A stretch of DNA of 64,000 nucleotides from Pleurodeles waltl (GCF_031143425.1 NC_090444.1:1349994323-1350058322), one strand, 5' to 3'; shown: positions 45,256 to 57,980, numbered from the stretch's first letter. Translations and numbers: made by a program. The notes: generated from the sequence alone by a model not told the origin.

Positions 45256-48057
45256 CAACAAAGCAACCATCTTCAAGGATGACTTTATGTCGCTCATTAC
45301 CAGTTATCTGGAATTTCGCATGGGGATGCTGACAGGGTCGGGGGTTGGGGTGGAGCAGTTCCGGAATCACCTCACCAAATTCTGTCTAATCTGAGTTTTT
45401 ACCCCAAAATGAGGGATAACTGTTCAGACTTGGACATATTGAGTCCTTTGTCGAGTGTGAGTGGGAATGTAGCACCCCTCATGCTTGTCCTGGGGAACAT
45501 GTTCTGCTCTCCCTGTATAGCTGCAGGGGTTGGTCGGAGGCCAAGTTATACCGATACTCCCAGCCCCTACAGAAACAGAGATAGGCCCTATCCTGGGTCC
45601 TGGAATTATTGGGTCTCGAGTTTGCAGGCCCAAGAACTCCTGGCCCGGAGAAACTTTTAACTATTCTTGTGGTTATCACTCTGGGTGAAATATGCAAACT
45701 CGCAATGAGGACCTTTGGAAAGAATGAAAGCAGGTTATAGTTCATAATTCATTTATAATTCTAGAAATCATAATTTATTAAGGAATCTGTTAGGAGGGCC
45801 ACAGATCAGAACAATTCGGACCTGAGTCACAAATAATGAAAAATTACGGGCAGAGATCTCTATATGAACATACGTTTTCTAGTTTCTGGAATTCAGACAT
45901 TCACTGAAATATGCCTGGAAAGTTGTGCTAGATTATGTAACATTGCCAGAGGGTTTCGATTCCCACTGTGTGGGTTTCCATAGTGGAGAACTCTGCACAG
46001 GGGGAATAGGGTCCCCTATGCAAACCACCTTTCATGGGGAAAGTACAACCCCAAGAAATCTATGGTTGAACCATTACCCTTTTTGTCCTCAAAAGGGATT
46101 TACTTCAGCCTCTGGCTGGAGTAAAAATCCTACTTTTCTCAGGTGGAAAGGCAAATGAGTGGAATTTGTGAATGTAAACAACCATACTTGTCCACAAACT
46201 TCTAAGGCTAACCATGCCCATTTTCCTACCCTTTGAGAGGGACTTATTGGTGTGAAACACTGCAGTCGTGGCAGATATCGCCACACACTCAAATGGATTT
46301 ATGCTTGCCAGGAACCACTTTGTGAATTATTGGCAGGCGTAAAACTTACATTTACAACTGAATTTACCTTTGTGAATAGCACCCTTTTTTGTGGATCACT
46401 CATTAGCTATGTAGATGATCCCAAACAATATGAAATTGTTAGTGTGTCGGTCCTTAATAAGGAAACTTACAAGGGGACGCGTATAGGTCGATGAACCTTT
46501 TGATTCGTATAGGGTGTTCTTACCATAGTTTCAGTACAGAATCAATAATCGACATACAATAATCGATAACCATTAGCCAAATCAATAATCAAAGGAGTCA
46601 GTAAAATTCACACACCATGACTCTTCAGCCATGAATAACCACACCTTTAATTATAGGTTTAGTAAGTGTATTTCCCTTATATTAAGAATACCAGGTCATG
46701 AATCTTAATCAACAACTTAATCGAAACATTTTTAATAATGCTTGTTAATCGGCAAATCGCAGAAGACGTGATCTAATCAAAGCTTGAATCAAAAGACATT
46801 CTAAGGCATCAACATAGAACATTAGTAAAACCCAATTCAGCAAAGGTATGATTATCCATTCAGTTCAGAAAAAATAGTTTGTCAACCATTTGTCTCTACA
46901 ATGTGTCTGTCCTCATGTGGGTAACCTCAACTAACACAGATTGGCATCAGCATGTGGGGCTTAATGCAAAACAATTTTAGAACACAAATTTGGAAAAACA
47001 TCTACCTGAAGAAAATATTTAGACAGTGCAGTTGGTACCTAGAAAGAAAAGGCATAAAAATGCAATTCAATCACATTGTCATATCTACCTATCCACGGTA
47101 TGGGTCAGCAAGCAGAATCAGTCTTTGTCCTCAGGTCACCAATCGATCAGCAAAACATTAGGCTCTCAGTCAGAGAGTATCAGCCCAATGACAGAATCTC
47201 AAATCTCTTCTTCTCCCAAATATCGCCTCACAAATCAGAATAAGTCTGACTAGAATCTCCTCAAATTTTAATCTGGTCTCCTCTGTCCCATTGTTATATC
47301 AAAGTTCCCCAAACCTTCCCCCAAATTCCAATTGGTCAATTAATCGTATGTTATTACTCTGCCCAATGATGTCCAGACACCAAATCTATGAATTCTAATA
47401 TTTCATAGTTCACATGTCGTTGATTGGTCTGCTTTACAATGGTCTCATCATCCGGCTCGTCAGGTATCAAATTTGTTGCATCTTCGTCGCCAGTCAGTGT
47501 CTTCATTGTTTGCGTCCTGGAAAAGTACATCTCATGCACATTACACACGATTAGATACATTACTAGAGTCTTCATCTCCTGTCTGTCGGTTCCCATAGAA
47601 AGTTCCTGCTAAGCATTTTATTAAAACAATGAGCATTTCACAGTTTGTTCACTCTGTCAGCATTTTTTATTAAACTCTAAGAAATACAGCTTCTGCATGA
47701 GGCCTGGCAAACTAGGCCAAGACACTTGCTAAGTTAAGGCTTACAATTAATAAGCAATAACATAATTCATAACCCTTAATATGACACATTACTACATTAA
47801 TCTAATACATTTTTAATATTTCATGTGGATTAATCATAATTTTAGTACATTTCATGAACACTGGTGGCCATCCTTCGAGGTCACAGTTTCAAACGTGCAC
47901 ATTATTTTTCTACGTTATTCATTTTTCTACATAAGTCATTATTCAAAATACGTAATCATTCATTAATAATTTCTAATTAAGACATCTACTTCAGCAAGAG
48001 CAATTAAAAATAGGTGAGTCTTCACCAATCTACTGGGTTACTGTACATACTGATTTA
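45256..48057. other. Unassigned AT-rich sequence
   Basis: No gene recognised. Near 46,540-46,590 a short AATCAATAATCGA-like phrase recurs. Parts look like old interspersed repeats, but I cannot define ends or family. Confidence 0.4.
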
Positions 48058-48214
48058 GGGCCTTACTTACAGTTGGGCGGATGGGTTACTCCATCACAAA
48101 TGGGCCGAATATCCCATATACATTACTACAAGTGCATTTTATTAGTTAGCACTCGTAATAAGACTGATGGGATTATGACGGAGTAATCCATTCGCCAATC
48201 TCTAAATCAGGCCC
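48058..48214. mobile_element. 157-bp MITE
   Basis: Imperfect inverted repeat over its whole length. The left arm (TTGGGCGGATGGGTTACTCC) pairs with the right arm (GGAGTAATCCATTCGCCAA), and the ends are GGGCCT and AGGCCC. The flanks TTA and TTC could be a decayed 3-bp duplication. It has no coding capacity and is likely Harbinger-derived by its end sequence and size (inference). Confidence 0.7.
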
Positions 48215-48533
48215 TTCATCACCATGGTCACAAAAATCAACTTATGATTTTCTCACACATGATCAATTTGTTATTTATATGTAGCTTGGTTAAGTATGAA
48301 CAATTTAATGCTTTGATTTCTTACTGATAGTCCCAGAACTCTGATGCCACCTTCCTCGTCCCACTTCTTGCATATAGTATCATTCAGTTATACCCACCAT
48401 ATGTTAGACATCTGTGGGATTCCTGAACACCTCTAATGTTCTACTTTGTGTTTCGGGGTCTTAAAAATATCTAAGTCACTGATCCTCCCAAAAGTATTCT
48501 TTGTTTCACATACTCTTGTCATTTACGGTCTCT

Positions 48534-48601
48534 GGGCCAGATGTAGCAAAGGGTTTTTCCCATTCTGTGTCAATGGGGAAATGTGTTCGTACATATGGCC
48601 C
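48534..48601. mobile_element. 68-bp mini-MITE sharing the small-Harbinger end
   Basis: Begins GGGCCAGATGTAGCAAA, identical to the terminal repeat of the small Harbinger family (12,193 and 21,690), and ends ACATATGGCCC in inverted orientation. The middle has an inverted TTTCCCATT/AATGGGGAAA pair. It appears to be a minimal non-autonomous derivative. No target duplication is clear. Confidence 0.65.
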
Positions 48602-50220
48602 TAAGTGTGAAGTTATACAGTAAGATGTTTGGTTTAGAGTTCGAGACTGGCAAATGCAAAACTATGTAAGCCGGATCCTGATGAACTATTTGTAAATGTG
48701 GCTCGTTGGAGCCATTTACAGCAAATACAGTTTTGAGAGTTTGGACTGTAGGTGACGTAGATAAACGAACAAAGTCAGGAGCTCGTGTGATAATGCACCA
48801 TAGTAAACACAGCACTTCTTGCTTGGTAGGCGATACTACCTTACGTTAGAAGCATGCTGCTTGGCACAGCTGCACCATTGCAGCCTCTTAATCGAGCCCT
48901 CTTCCAGACGTGATACTGCCGCAAAGTAACAAAGCAGGTGCATGCACCGTATTGCTCCTTATCAGGGTAGGTCCGTACTTCGGCAGTGAAATCTCGCCCA
49001 GCTGGCATTTGATGCCGCCTCGCATTGGCATTGTGAGACAAGCCAGCATGTCTCCAAACTGCCTGTAGTGCCTGATTCACCGCGCCACTTCTTATCCGTT
49101 AATGTGCTTCGTTAGAAACCAACTGTCCGCAGTGCTGAGCTTTTCTGCTAATGTGTAAACGTCGATGCCTTGGTCCCATGAGGGGTTTCTCGTTAGAGTC
49201 ACCATTGTGCTCAATGTGTACCTGTTCGATTTGTCTGTGCGGGTGGAACTGCGTTGTTTTGGCTAACCCAACATGAGCACACCGACTCGTATATGAAGCT
49301 CTTTTCCCTACTTTAGGTTTGAATTAGTCATAAAACAGTATCTTCAGCAAATAAAAATCCGGGCATGAAAATGGATTTGTTTGTAAACCGTTTGCTTACC
49401 TAATACCATAACAACAATATCAACACCCAAAATATCGAAAAGGAATGGTATATCTGTTGCCAAAGTACATATCTGAAGTTAAGTATAGTTGACCTGTGCT
49501 TAACACGTACTTTACCTTATAAATACTTTGGTCCTCGACATTCGTGCTACAATATTATGCTAGCAGGGTGTTAAAACTTGATATTCTGTGACCATCATTT
49601 GCAGATTATCAGAAAACAAAATCAAGATAAACTTTTTTTTATATTGAAAGGTCATAAAAAATAAAATTAAGAATTGTTCTAATAACTGCTTACCTCACTG
49701 ATCAACTAATCCGCCTAAGTCACCATCTGAAGTCAGGCACAGGAAGCCTTGGACACCTATGACTTGTGTGTTACCCGACTTTTGACAGAATGCGTGTCGA
49801 GCAGTTTCATACCATAATAAAAAAGTTTCTGATAGATACGTCTGCCTGCAGATTCCTCCCCTGTCCACTACCCCCCCCCCCTTCAACCCCCCCACCCCCC
49901 GACCCCCTGGGTCAGACTGGATCCGGACCAACTTTCAAAGCACCTTGTCGCTGGTATGGGGAGCTGGCTTTGTATTGGCGCAGGAAGTGACGTATGGAGA
50001 TTTAACTAAGGCCATATAATACCTGCAGTGATGTCAGTTCCCTTTTTTTGCACTCCTTGACATGGATCCAGTTCGCTGCCTGAGAGAGAGCTAGTGTAAA
50101 AAAGATTCCCAAAGTAAAAAATATAAGTGCTATGTCCCCCCCAAAGCGTTCAGACTTCAGTCCGTGTAGGGACCTTGAGGGCCAAATATCTATCACTGAC
50201 ACCCACTCTATTCATCTTCA
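48602..50220. other. Unassigned sequence
   Basis: No gene or defined repeat. A C-rich stretch occupies 49,868-49,913. Confidence 0.45.
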
Positions 50221-50224
50221 GAGT

Positions 50225-51095
50225 TTGGGGTTGGATCATGACTCCAGATCCTAGGAGTCCTGCCTCAGCATACACCCCAAAGCGATTAAGGAGCAGGAGG
50301 CCAAACTGTTCGTGGCTCAGGCCAGAGATGGAAAGAGAGGCTGACGTCGCTCGCAGGCCTGCGCAAGGTCACCTTCCTCCCACTCTTCCAACATAAGGGG
50401 GACCCATAAGAAGCACAAGAAGCATTCGAAAGGTAAGTCTCCTAGCACCCTCACATTCCCACAGGATCTTCATTCTCAGAGCGCTGGAGCAGTCAGACCC
50501 GCCAACTGTCTCCCCCCAGCCTCATGGCCGGAGTTGGCCCTTGAGTCACGGCTCCCCACAGTGCCAATACTGGCATTTTCCAGCACCAGGGTCTGAGCTT
50601 GCAGCATTTCTCGACACTATGTACAGCATCTTTTCATGGGCGAGAGGTCTCTGGCACGCCTTTGGGGCACTGTAGCATGTTTGTGTTTATGCCTGTTGCC
50701 CAATAGCAATTTATAGCCACACCTCTGGCTCTCGCCATCTGTTTGATACAGCTCCAGTGCAGAGATACTCGGCCCCACCTCTACCATCGATACCTTGGCA
50801 GACTCTGCCACTGCTGCCGCCTCCTCCACCAGGGCTACTTCAGAATCTCCTCATAGAAGAACCTGTCGCACAGTAAAGATCCAGAAGAGAAGTCCAAAGA
50901 TTGTTAGAGAAAAAGGCACTATAACGACATGTCCAATAGCCACGAGCTCTTCGGCTTCTATTCTGATACCCTAGACTTAAATGGAATCAACTCGTCGACT
51001 TTATTGACATCTCCTCAGCCAATAGCCTGGATATTTCTCCAGAAATGGAAATGGAGTTCACTTCGGGCATGGCCCAACTGGTCCCCCCCAGGTCC
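50225..51095 (+). pseudogene. Possible retroelement gag-like fragment
   Basis: On the plus strand, short frames with stops between them look like one decayed coding region: a basic Lys/His-rich stretch (THKKHKKHSKG, near 50,400), a Pro/Ser-rich part, and an acidic stretch (FIDISSANSLDISPEMEMEF, near 51,010-51,060). It ends where LINE copy b begins in the opposite direction. The composition recalls gag-type proteins, but no diagnostic motif is present. It could be unrelated. Confidence 0.3.
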
Positions 51096-51096
51096 C

Positions 51097-52362
51097 TTAT
51101 GATATTTCTTTCCATTTTTCGTAGCCAGGGTAGGAAAGCGGGGTCACTGACCACAGGAGGAAAATCCGGGTTAGCAGTGTCTGGGGGGAGATCGGTGTGG
51201 ATAGCCCTTTCGTAACCTGTTCTTTGTCCCATGTTCCCAGCATAGCCCGCAGAATAGGGGAAACATAAACCCTCGGTGGTCGGTGCCTCCTTGGTAGCCT
51301 TGACAGCTTCCAAATATGGACTCCTGCCACAACCTGGTCAATAAAGTACCAGTATTTTTCCGTTAGAGGTCGGGCCCATTCGACCATGTAACACAACTGG
51401 ACAGCATAATAATAGCTCAGCAGATGGGGAACGTCCATCCCTCCCTCTGTCTGCGGTAGGTATACCTGGGTCTTTGGCATTCTAGCCCTCCTACCACACC
51501 AAATATACTCCCATATGAGCGCTTGAAACTTGTCTAGAAGGTTGGGAGGCGGTTGTAGTAGCAGGGTCTGCATAAGGTAGAGTATTTTAGGCAAAAGTGT
51601 CATCTTAATCGCAGCTAAGCGGCCCAGCCACGTGAGGCCATAGGCCATCCATCTCATCAGTTCAGAGTGCACGGTGTCTAATATCCTATTATAGTTATGA
51701 GCTGCTATTGCCTCAAGTGTGGGAAGTACCTGCAGGCCCAGGTACATGATTCCCTGTGTGGCCCATGGGAAGGGGAGACCCGCCTCCAAGGAAGCCCTTT
51801 CCACCTCAGGGATGGTAAGGTTCAGTATGGATGATTTAGTGAGATTGGTTTTAAAGCCCGAAACCTTGCTAAACGCTGTCAGTTCCGCCATGACTCCAGA
51901 GAGGGAAGTTTGGGACTGGGACAGGTGGAGCAGCATGTCATCTGCATAGAGAGCAAGTTTATGCGATCTGCCACCCATCGGCAAGCCAAATATGTCTGGG
52001 TGTTTCCGTATATGCTCAGCGAAGGGCTCCATGTATAAAGCAAATAATAGGGGTGAAAGGGAGCAACCTTGTGCCCCTTGAGATAGGGAATTTCTCTGAC
52101 ATTTCTCCATTCACAACCACCATGCCTCTAGGTTTTATCCTAATGGCAGCAGATCGATTCACAGAACCTCGGACCAAGTCCCAGATGACGTAAGACCGCA
52201 TGGAGGTATGTGCCAGTGGACCCGGTCAAATGCATTCTCCATGTCAATGGAGAGGAGGAGAGCCGGAACTTGGGAGCGGTGATGAACCCAGTTTGATCTG
52301 GATCAACCAGGCCCTGCATATACAGGTTCAGCCTGTGGGCTAAAATTCCCGTAAAGATCTTA
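51097..52362 (-). pseudogene. L1-like ORF2, C-terminal half, copy b
   Basis: Continues the reverse transcriptase directly after the Harbinger insertion. It shows KIFTGILAHRLN, DPDQTGF, motif A SIDMENAFDRVHW (near 52,240), a motif B region (GCSLSPLLFALYMEP) and an intact motif C (LYADDMLLHL), then the L1 thumb-like region (LTWLGRLAAIKMTLLPKILY). Frameshifts occur near 52,270 and 52,100. From 52,110 to 51,097 one frame stays open for 337 codons. The ORF2 C-terminus is missing. Confidence 0.9.
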
Positions 52363-52680
52363 GGCCCTCATTCCAACCCTGGCGGTCGGTGTTAAAGCGG
52401 CGGTAATACCGCCAATAGGCCAGTGGTAAAAAAAATGGGATCACGCCAACACAGACAGCCACTTTAACACTCCGACTGCCACGGCGATAGAAACAAACAC
52501 CGCGGCGGCAACCGCCAACAGACAGGCAGAAGACAATGTACTGCCCACTGTAATACAAGGCACCAATCCGCCAGCCTTTCTGGGGCGGTACCAACACCAT
52601 CAAAAGCACGGCGGAAACAGTCTGTGGAACGGAAACCACTCACCTCTCGACAGCCATCGAGGAACCAGGACGCCATGGAG
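52363..52680 (+). repeat. Left terminal inverted repeat and subterminal region, copy C
   Basis: The terminal 23 bases match the right end except for two changes. The next 300 bp are rich in GGCGG/CCGCC and include the palindrome GGCGGTAATACCGCC near 52,400. Closely similar to the end of copy B. Confidence 0.85.
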
Positions 52681-53219
52681 CCCGAGTTACAGGTGTTACC
52701 AATGTTGGTTTACCTCCTCTTCTACCAGGAACATCAAAGACGGCGGCGGCGACCATGGTGAGTACTGCACCTAGCACACAGGAGAGGGGGGGAGGAAAAA
52801 GAGAGTGACACCCACACGCAACACGCAACACCCCCACCTCCACCCTCACCCCCAACACCATACACACAAATACCTGCATCAACATTACATTTACACCCTG
52901 TCCCCCCCTGGAAGAACGCAAGGACAAAAGGAAATGATTGTAACAAGTGTAATCATCGAAAATCCAGATAGGGAAACAGGCTTGTAAAAGATCAAATTAT
53001 ACAAATATGTACAGCAACTACACAAGTCCAGATAGTGTTCCATTCATTGTCCGTGGACCAGTGGTCCCAAAATGCATGGGCGGAGCCCACACATGATACC
53101 TGTTTCAAAATGGAGAGAACACTGCAGGGGCATCAGGTCGAAAATAAACAGGCACCTCAGGGGGAAAGGGAAGGGGGGCACCTCAGCCGGATGAAGGGAC
53201 AACGCCACTGCACCACAAG

Positions 53220-53480
53220 GGGGCTCTATGCCCACAGATTGGTCCTGGGGAGTGCAAAGCCACAGTCTCACAAGTCTCTCAAGTGGGTGGTTTGCCCACT
53301 GATTGGTCCTTTGGAGTGCAAAGCCACAGTCTCACAAGTCTCTCAAGTGGGTGGTTTGTCCACATGCTCTGGAGGGGGCATAGTGCCCAGAGTGCTTCAT
53401 CCTGCCAAGGACTGGGGTAGTGAATGCTTTTCTCCACTGGTTCTGGAGGGGGCATGGTGCCCAGAGTGCTACACATGGTG
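53220..53480. repeat. 64-bp and GGAGGGGGCAT tandem repeats, copy C
   Basis: Two full and one partial unit of the 64-bp repeat of copy B, inverted (GTGCAAAGCCACAGTCTCAC at about 53,251 and 53,317). They are followed by a doubled segment with CTGGAGGGGGCAT and GTGCCCAGAGTGCT (near 53,370 and 53,443). Confidence 0.8.
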
Positions 53481-53631
53481 TGTGTCAGTTCCCATTCCCT
53501 CACCTGGGTGTGTGTGCTACGAGAGTTTCTGGGAACAGGTAGCATGATACTCCATGGAGGCAGAGACACACTCCACCCTGCAGTGACTTTGCCTGCCAAC
53601 TGCTGGTACTAACAGTGCTGGTTGTGGTGCC

Positions 53632-56426
53632 TCATGTAGTCTGTGCAGGGCTCAGGACATCTCCTGCAGCCTCGGATGGCTGCCCACTGGGAATGTTGTT
53701 CATGTCGACTGTGGTGGCACTGTCTGTGCACGTCGCGGGACAGGTGGCGGTGGTTGCAGCGGTGTCTGTGGCGGAGATTCTGCCGGTGATGCATGTGTTA
53801 GCACCTGTGAAGGGAGACAGCAGGACGTCTCCTGCAGCCTCAAACGGCTGCCCACTGGGGATGATGCTGGGGACTGTTGCAGAGGCAGCAGACGTGCAGG
53901 TGGCGGTGTAGGTGGTGGTGGTTGCTGCGTTGGCCACCACCGTACAGGTTGCTGTTCTGTTTGGCAGAAGGGGTGACACCAGTCCTTCACCCGGAAGCTC
54001 CATGCCCTGAGCTGACTTCCCTTCAGCCTTGTGTCCCTTCCCCACCTTGGAAGTCGCTGCTGGGACCTTGGAACTGTCCTCTTTTGTCTTGGATGAGGCC
54101 TTCCTGGGTGGTTGGTGCGGCTTTTCCCTACGTCATATGGGCCCCTTCTTCACCTTCGCAGGTGGCAGAATAGGGTGATCCTTGGCCTCACTAGGTGGCA
54201 CACTAGCAGCCCTGATAGGTGCCGCCTGCGATGTTACTGGACTTGCAGGGACCACAGTGCTGGAGGATTTCGTGGCTGAGGTGCTGGGCTGGGATCTGGA
54301 CATTCGGGCCCTAGGGGAAGGACGGGGGGAGGTGTAGGGCAGAGGTCAATGCTAGCTAGATAAAGTTTTTTAGACACACTGGGACCGTAAGATGGAAGGG
54401 GGTTAGGTAGTGGTTGTAGGAGGTGTACGTCTGCTGAGTTTGGGTGAGGGTGCATGCGCTGGAGGCTGTTGTGAGGTGGATGGCTGTTGAGTGAGTGTGT
54501 GCCTGCGTTTGTGTAGTTTGGGAGGATGGCTCACAGACTCACTGGGGGAGGACACAGGGGATGTGTGAATGGTAGTGGGGGTGGTGATTGCACGTGAGCG
54601 GTGTGTGGTGATGGGCGTGCTGGTGATGGAGGTAGTGGCTGAGGATGTAGTGCATGCAGGTGTGAGTGGAGACGAGACTGGGAGGGAGGAGGGGGACGTG
54701 GAGGAGGGGGACACAGTGGAGGCAGTGGATGTTGGCGTGTCTGCATGGGGATGATGCTTGTGTGAGTGCCTGTGGGATGTGTGGTGCTTATGTTTGCCAT
54801 GTCCACTCTTGTGTGTTGATGAGTGTGCATGCTGGTCTGATGGTGTGCTTGGGACAGGCTGAGGTAGAGGGAATTGGGTCTGGGTAGTGGAAGTTGGAGG
54901 GGGGAGGCTGGACACAGGGACAATGGCTGCCATCAGTGCTGAGGCCAGAGCCTGAAATGCTCTCTGCTGGGCTGCCACGCCAGAATGAATGCCCTCCAGG
55001 TATGCATTTGTTTGCTGCAGATGCCTCTCGACACCCTGGATGGCATTCAGAATGGTTGACTGCCCAACAGTGAGGGATCTCAGGAGGTCAATAGCCTCCT
55101 CACTGAGGGCAGCAGGGCTGACTGGTGCAGGGCCTGAGGTTCCTGGGGCAAAGGAGATGCCCACCCTCCTGGGTGAGTGGGCACGGGAACCACGCTGAGG
55201 GGCTGCTGGGAGGGGGGTGCTGGTAGGGGGTGTGGCGGCTGTACCTGTGGTACCCGCCACCGCAAGGGAGCTCCCATCAGAGGAGGAGTCACTCTCACTG
55301 GTGTCTCCTGTCCCCGTTGTGGAGCTCCCTTCGTCCTCCGTCTCACTGGTGCCTTCAGACTCCATACATTCACCCTCCTGGGCCATGTGGATTGCAGCTC
55401 CCTCCTGCTCCGTTGCAAATGCTCCTCCGCCAGATGATGCTAATGCACACAAGGAGAGGGTGACAAGACAAAAAGGGGAGGAAAGACAGAAGAGACACAT
55501 GGTCAATGCCTGCAACAACACCACCGTTGGCGGGCACAACACACAGGGAGCAGCCCTATGCACTAGCCCATGCACTAACAGTTCAGGGGTAAATCACATG
55601 CCCATGAGGGACTCTGCCTAGACCCATTTGATGCACACCTGGAACCCACAGGAGCCTGACTAGGTGTAGAGGGCCACTACCACTTTGGGTTTGGAGTTTG
55701 GGTTTGGAGTGCCTCTGAGCCTGCCTAACAATGGATCTACCCTGGCACGTTTGCCCTGGCCTAGGGGAAGCCAGAGCCCACTTCCATCACCCAGAAACCT
55801 CATAAAGCGCACAGAGTCATCTGAATGAGACTGTACTCATCCCCTTGTGGATGCTATGATGCCCTCATGCGCCCATCCAACTCTGGATATGCCACCGCCA
55901 GGATCCCGTACATCAGGGTGGTCATGGTGCGACGGGCACCCCTTCCATGTTGGGAGGCCATCCCCAGCTGGGCCTCTGCCGTCTTCTTGCTTCAGCGGCA
56001 CAGGTCCTTCCATCTTTTGCAGCAGTGGGTGCTCCGTCTACGATAGACCCCCAGAGTCTGCACTTCCTTGGCGATGGCACGCCAAATACCCTTCTTCTGG
56101 TGGGCGCTGACCTAGAGGAATATTGAAGTAAGAATAGATTTTACTCCTCCATCTGGTTCTTCTTACTCATTGGCCACAAACCTCCCACCCTGGCCCAAAA
56201 ACACATACACTGACCATCCTCACATGCTGGCCTCTGCCCCCCACCCCTGTAGCTTCCATCCATGCCACTCCATACATTCATGTCCCATCCATCATGCTCA
56301 CAGTGTACTCACCTGTTTGTCTGGAGGACCGTAGAGTAGCGTGTACTGGGGGAGGACCCTAGCCACCAGGTTGTCCAACTCCTCTGCGGTGAAGGCAGGG
56401 GCCCTTTCCCTAGACACTGTAGCCAT
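53632..56426 (-). pseudogene. Myb1 (Myb/SANT-like Harbinger accessory protein), copy C
   Basis: Exon 1 is 56,313-56,426 (ATG present, 38 codons) and exon 2 is 55,841-56,111 (271 bp, same length as in copy B). Exon 3 runs from 55,439. The exon 2 donor reads ATGAGT where copy B has GTGAGT, which should block normal splicing. Exon 3 is open from its start to a TAG/TGA-type stop at 54,403. It contains the acidic region, SPRRVGISFAPGTSG, the helical block LSEEAIDLLRS to LMAAIVPV, and a His/Ser/Thr/Pro-rich region. The same frame resumes downstream (KVGKGHKAEGK) and ends at 53,632. There the tail has two copies of an IPSGQPxEAAGDVL motif, unlike the tails of copies A and B. Its start faces the transposase start across a shared spacer. 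Confidence 0.8.
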
Positions 56427-56865
56427 TGTCGCTTCCAGACTCAGGTCACAGCAGCACTTGCAGTGTAGGTCCTCTCTTGTTGAAGGTCAGGTATCAAGTG
56501 AGTGAACAGATAGAAAATGGCGGTCACATCCGCGGCCGGCGTACATCGTCATTGGCTCCTGGAACCCATAGGGCCCAATGATAACCAATGCTGATTTGCG
56601 CCGCGGTCTTCAACCGCGACGCAGCACAACGCCAGCGCAGTGACCTCATTTCCCCCTGTCCATCCTTACAGGTCAGGCAGCCACCTTTTCAGGGGGGCAC
56701 ATGGCAGGGCAAGTAACTGCATCGCAACACTTTTGGCCAGGAATACAGGCAGACAGCGCAACACACCTATTACATCATGATTGTTCTAAACACCCTTGTG
56801 AAACCTATGTGGTGTATGACCCTCTGCTCACCCTTCTCCTCCATAGGGCACGTCCGTTGGGGCAG
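56427..56865. promoter_or_regulatory. Divergent promoter region between Myb1 and transposase, copy C
   Basis: Contains AAAATGGCGG at 56,514-56,523, and ATTGG/CCAAT motifs near 56,552, 56,577 and 56,587, within a CpG-rich stretch. The same set is kept in copies A and B. An intron acceptor (CTCCATAG) at 56,846 implies a 5' non-coding exon for the transposase transcript, so the transcription start lies within this spacer or further up. Confidence 0.55.
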
Positions 56866-57980
56866 ATGATGAGATGGCGTCATCCTCCGGTATACAGACC
56901 CCTGGTGGACCTGTCGACAATGGAAGATAGACACATCATTATCACCTACAGACTTGATCGTGCCACAATCCATGAACTGTGTGCCCAGTTGGAGCCAGAC
57001 CTGATGTCAGCTATCCGCCATCCCACAGGAATCCCCCCTCTAGTGCAGGTCCTGTCAGTACTCCATTTCCTGGTCAGTGGGTCCTTTCAAACAACAGTGG
57101 CCATGGCATCAGGGATGTCACAGCCAATGTTCTCTAACGTGTTGTCCAGAGTGTTGTCTGCCCTGCTGAAATACATGCGCAGCTACATCGTTTTCCCTCA
57201 GGTGGAGGATTTGCCCACAGTGAAAGGTGACTTCTATGCCCTGGGACACATCCCCAACATCATTGGAGCCATTGATAGTACACATGTGGCATTTGTCCCC
57301 CCCCACAGGAATGAACAGGTGTACAGAAACCGCAAAAGCTACCATTCCATGAATGTGCAGATGGTGTATTTGGCAGACCCGTACATCTCCCATGTGAATG
57401 CCAAGTATTCTGGCTCAGTGCATGACGCTTACATTTTGAGGAATAGCAGCATCCCTTATGTGATGGGGCAACTCTACAGGCACCGTGTGTGGCTAATAGG
57501 TAAGCCCAAGGTCCCAACCCAGTTGACATAGGTGCCTGGGTATGGGAGAGTCCCTAAGGGTTGGTGTATGTCTAACAGTTGTCCCTCGATATTTACAGGT
57601 GACTCTGGTTACCCCAACTGTCATGGCTACTGACCCCAGTGAGGAATCCCAGGACAAGGGCAGAGGAACGCTACAATGAGGCACATGGGCGAACTAGGAG
57701 GATAATTGAGCGGACTTTCGGCCTCCTGAAGGACAGGTTCCGGTGCCTCCATCTGACACGTGGCTTCCTATACTACTCACCCAAGAAGGTGTGCCAGATC
57801 ATTGTGGCATGCTGTATGTTGCACAACCTGGCTTTGCGATGCCAGGTACCTTTTCTGCAGGAGGATGGGCCTGATGTTGGTCTTGTGGCAGCTGTGGAGC
57901 CTGTGGACAGTGAAGAAGAGGAGGCAGAAGAAGAAGATATAGACAACCGAAACAACATCATCATGCAATACTTCCAGTGA
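56866..57980 (+). pseudogene. HARBI1-like DDE transposase, copy C
   Basis: Exon 1 is 56,866-57,499 (start MMRWRH, just after an acceptor at 56,846), and the intron is 57,500-57,598 (GTAAGC...TTACAG). Exon 2 is 57,599-57,980. Exon 1 is fully open. The catalytic residues are Asp in GAIDSTHVAF, Asp in GSVHDAYIL and Glu in RIIERTFGLLKDRF. An acidic tail (VDSEEEEAEEE) ends the protein. A single-base loss at about 57,615 (after DSGYPN) shifts the frame and gives an early stop. Past it the second frame is open to TGA 57,978. Length without the lesion is about 335-340 residues, normal for HARBI1. This nuclease is known in the family to need a Myb-like partner for nuclear entry and end binding. Confidence 0.92.

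Noticed and set aside
48570..49080. Minus-strand frames of about 80 codons as genes
   Set aside because: No domain or splice support, and one overlaps the mini-MITE.
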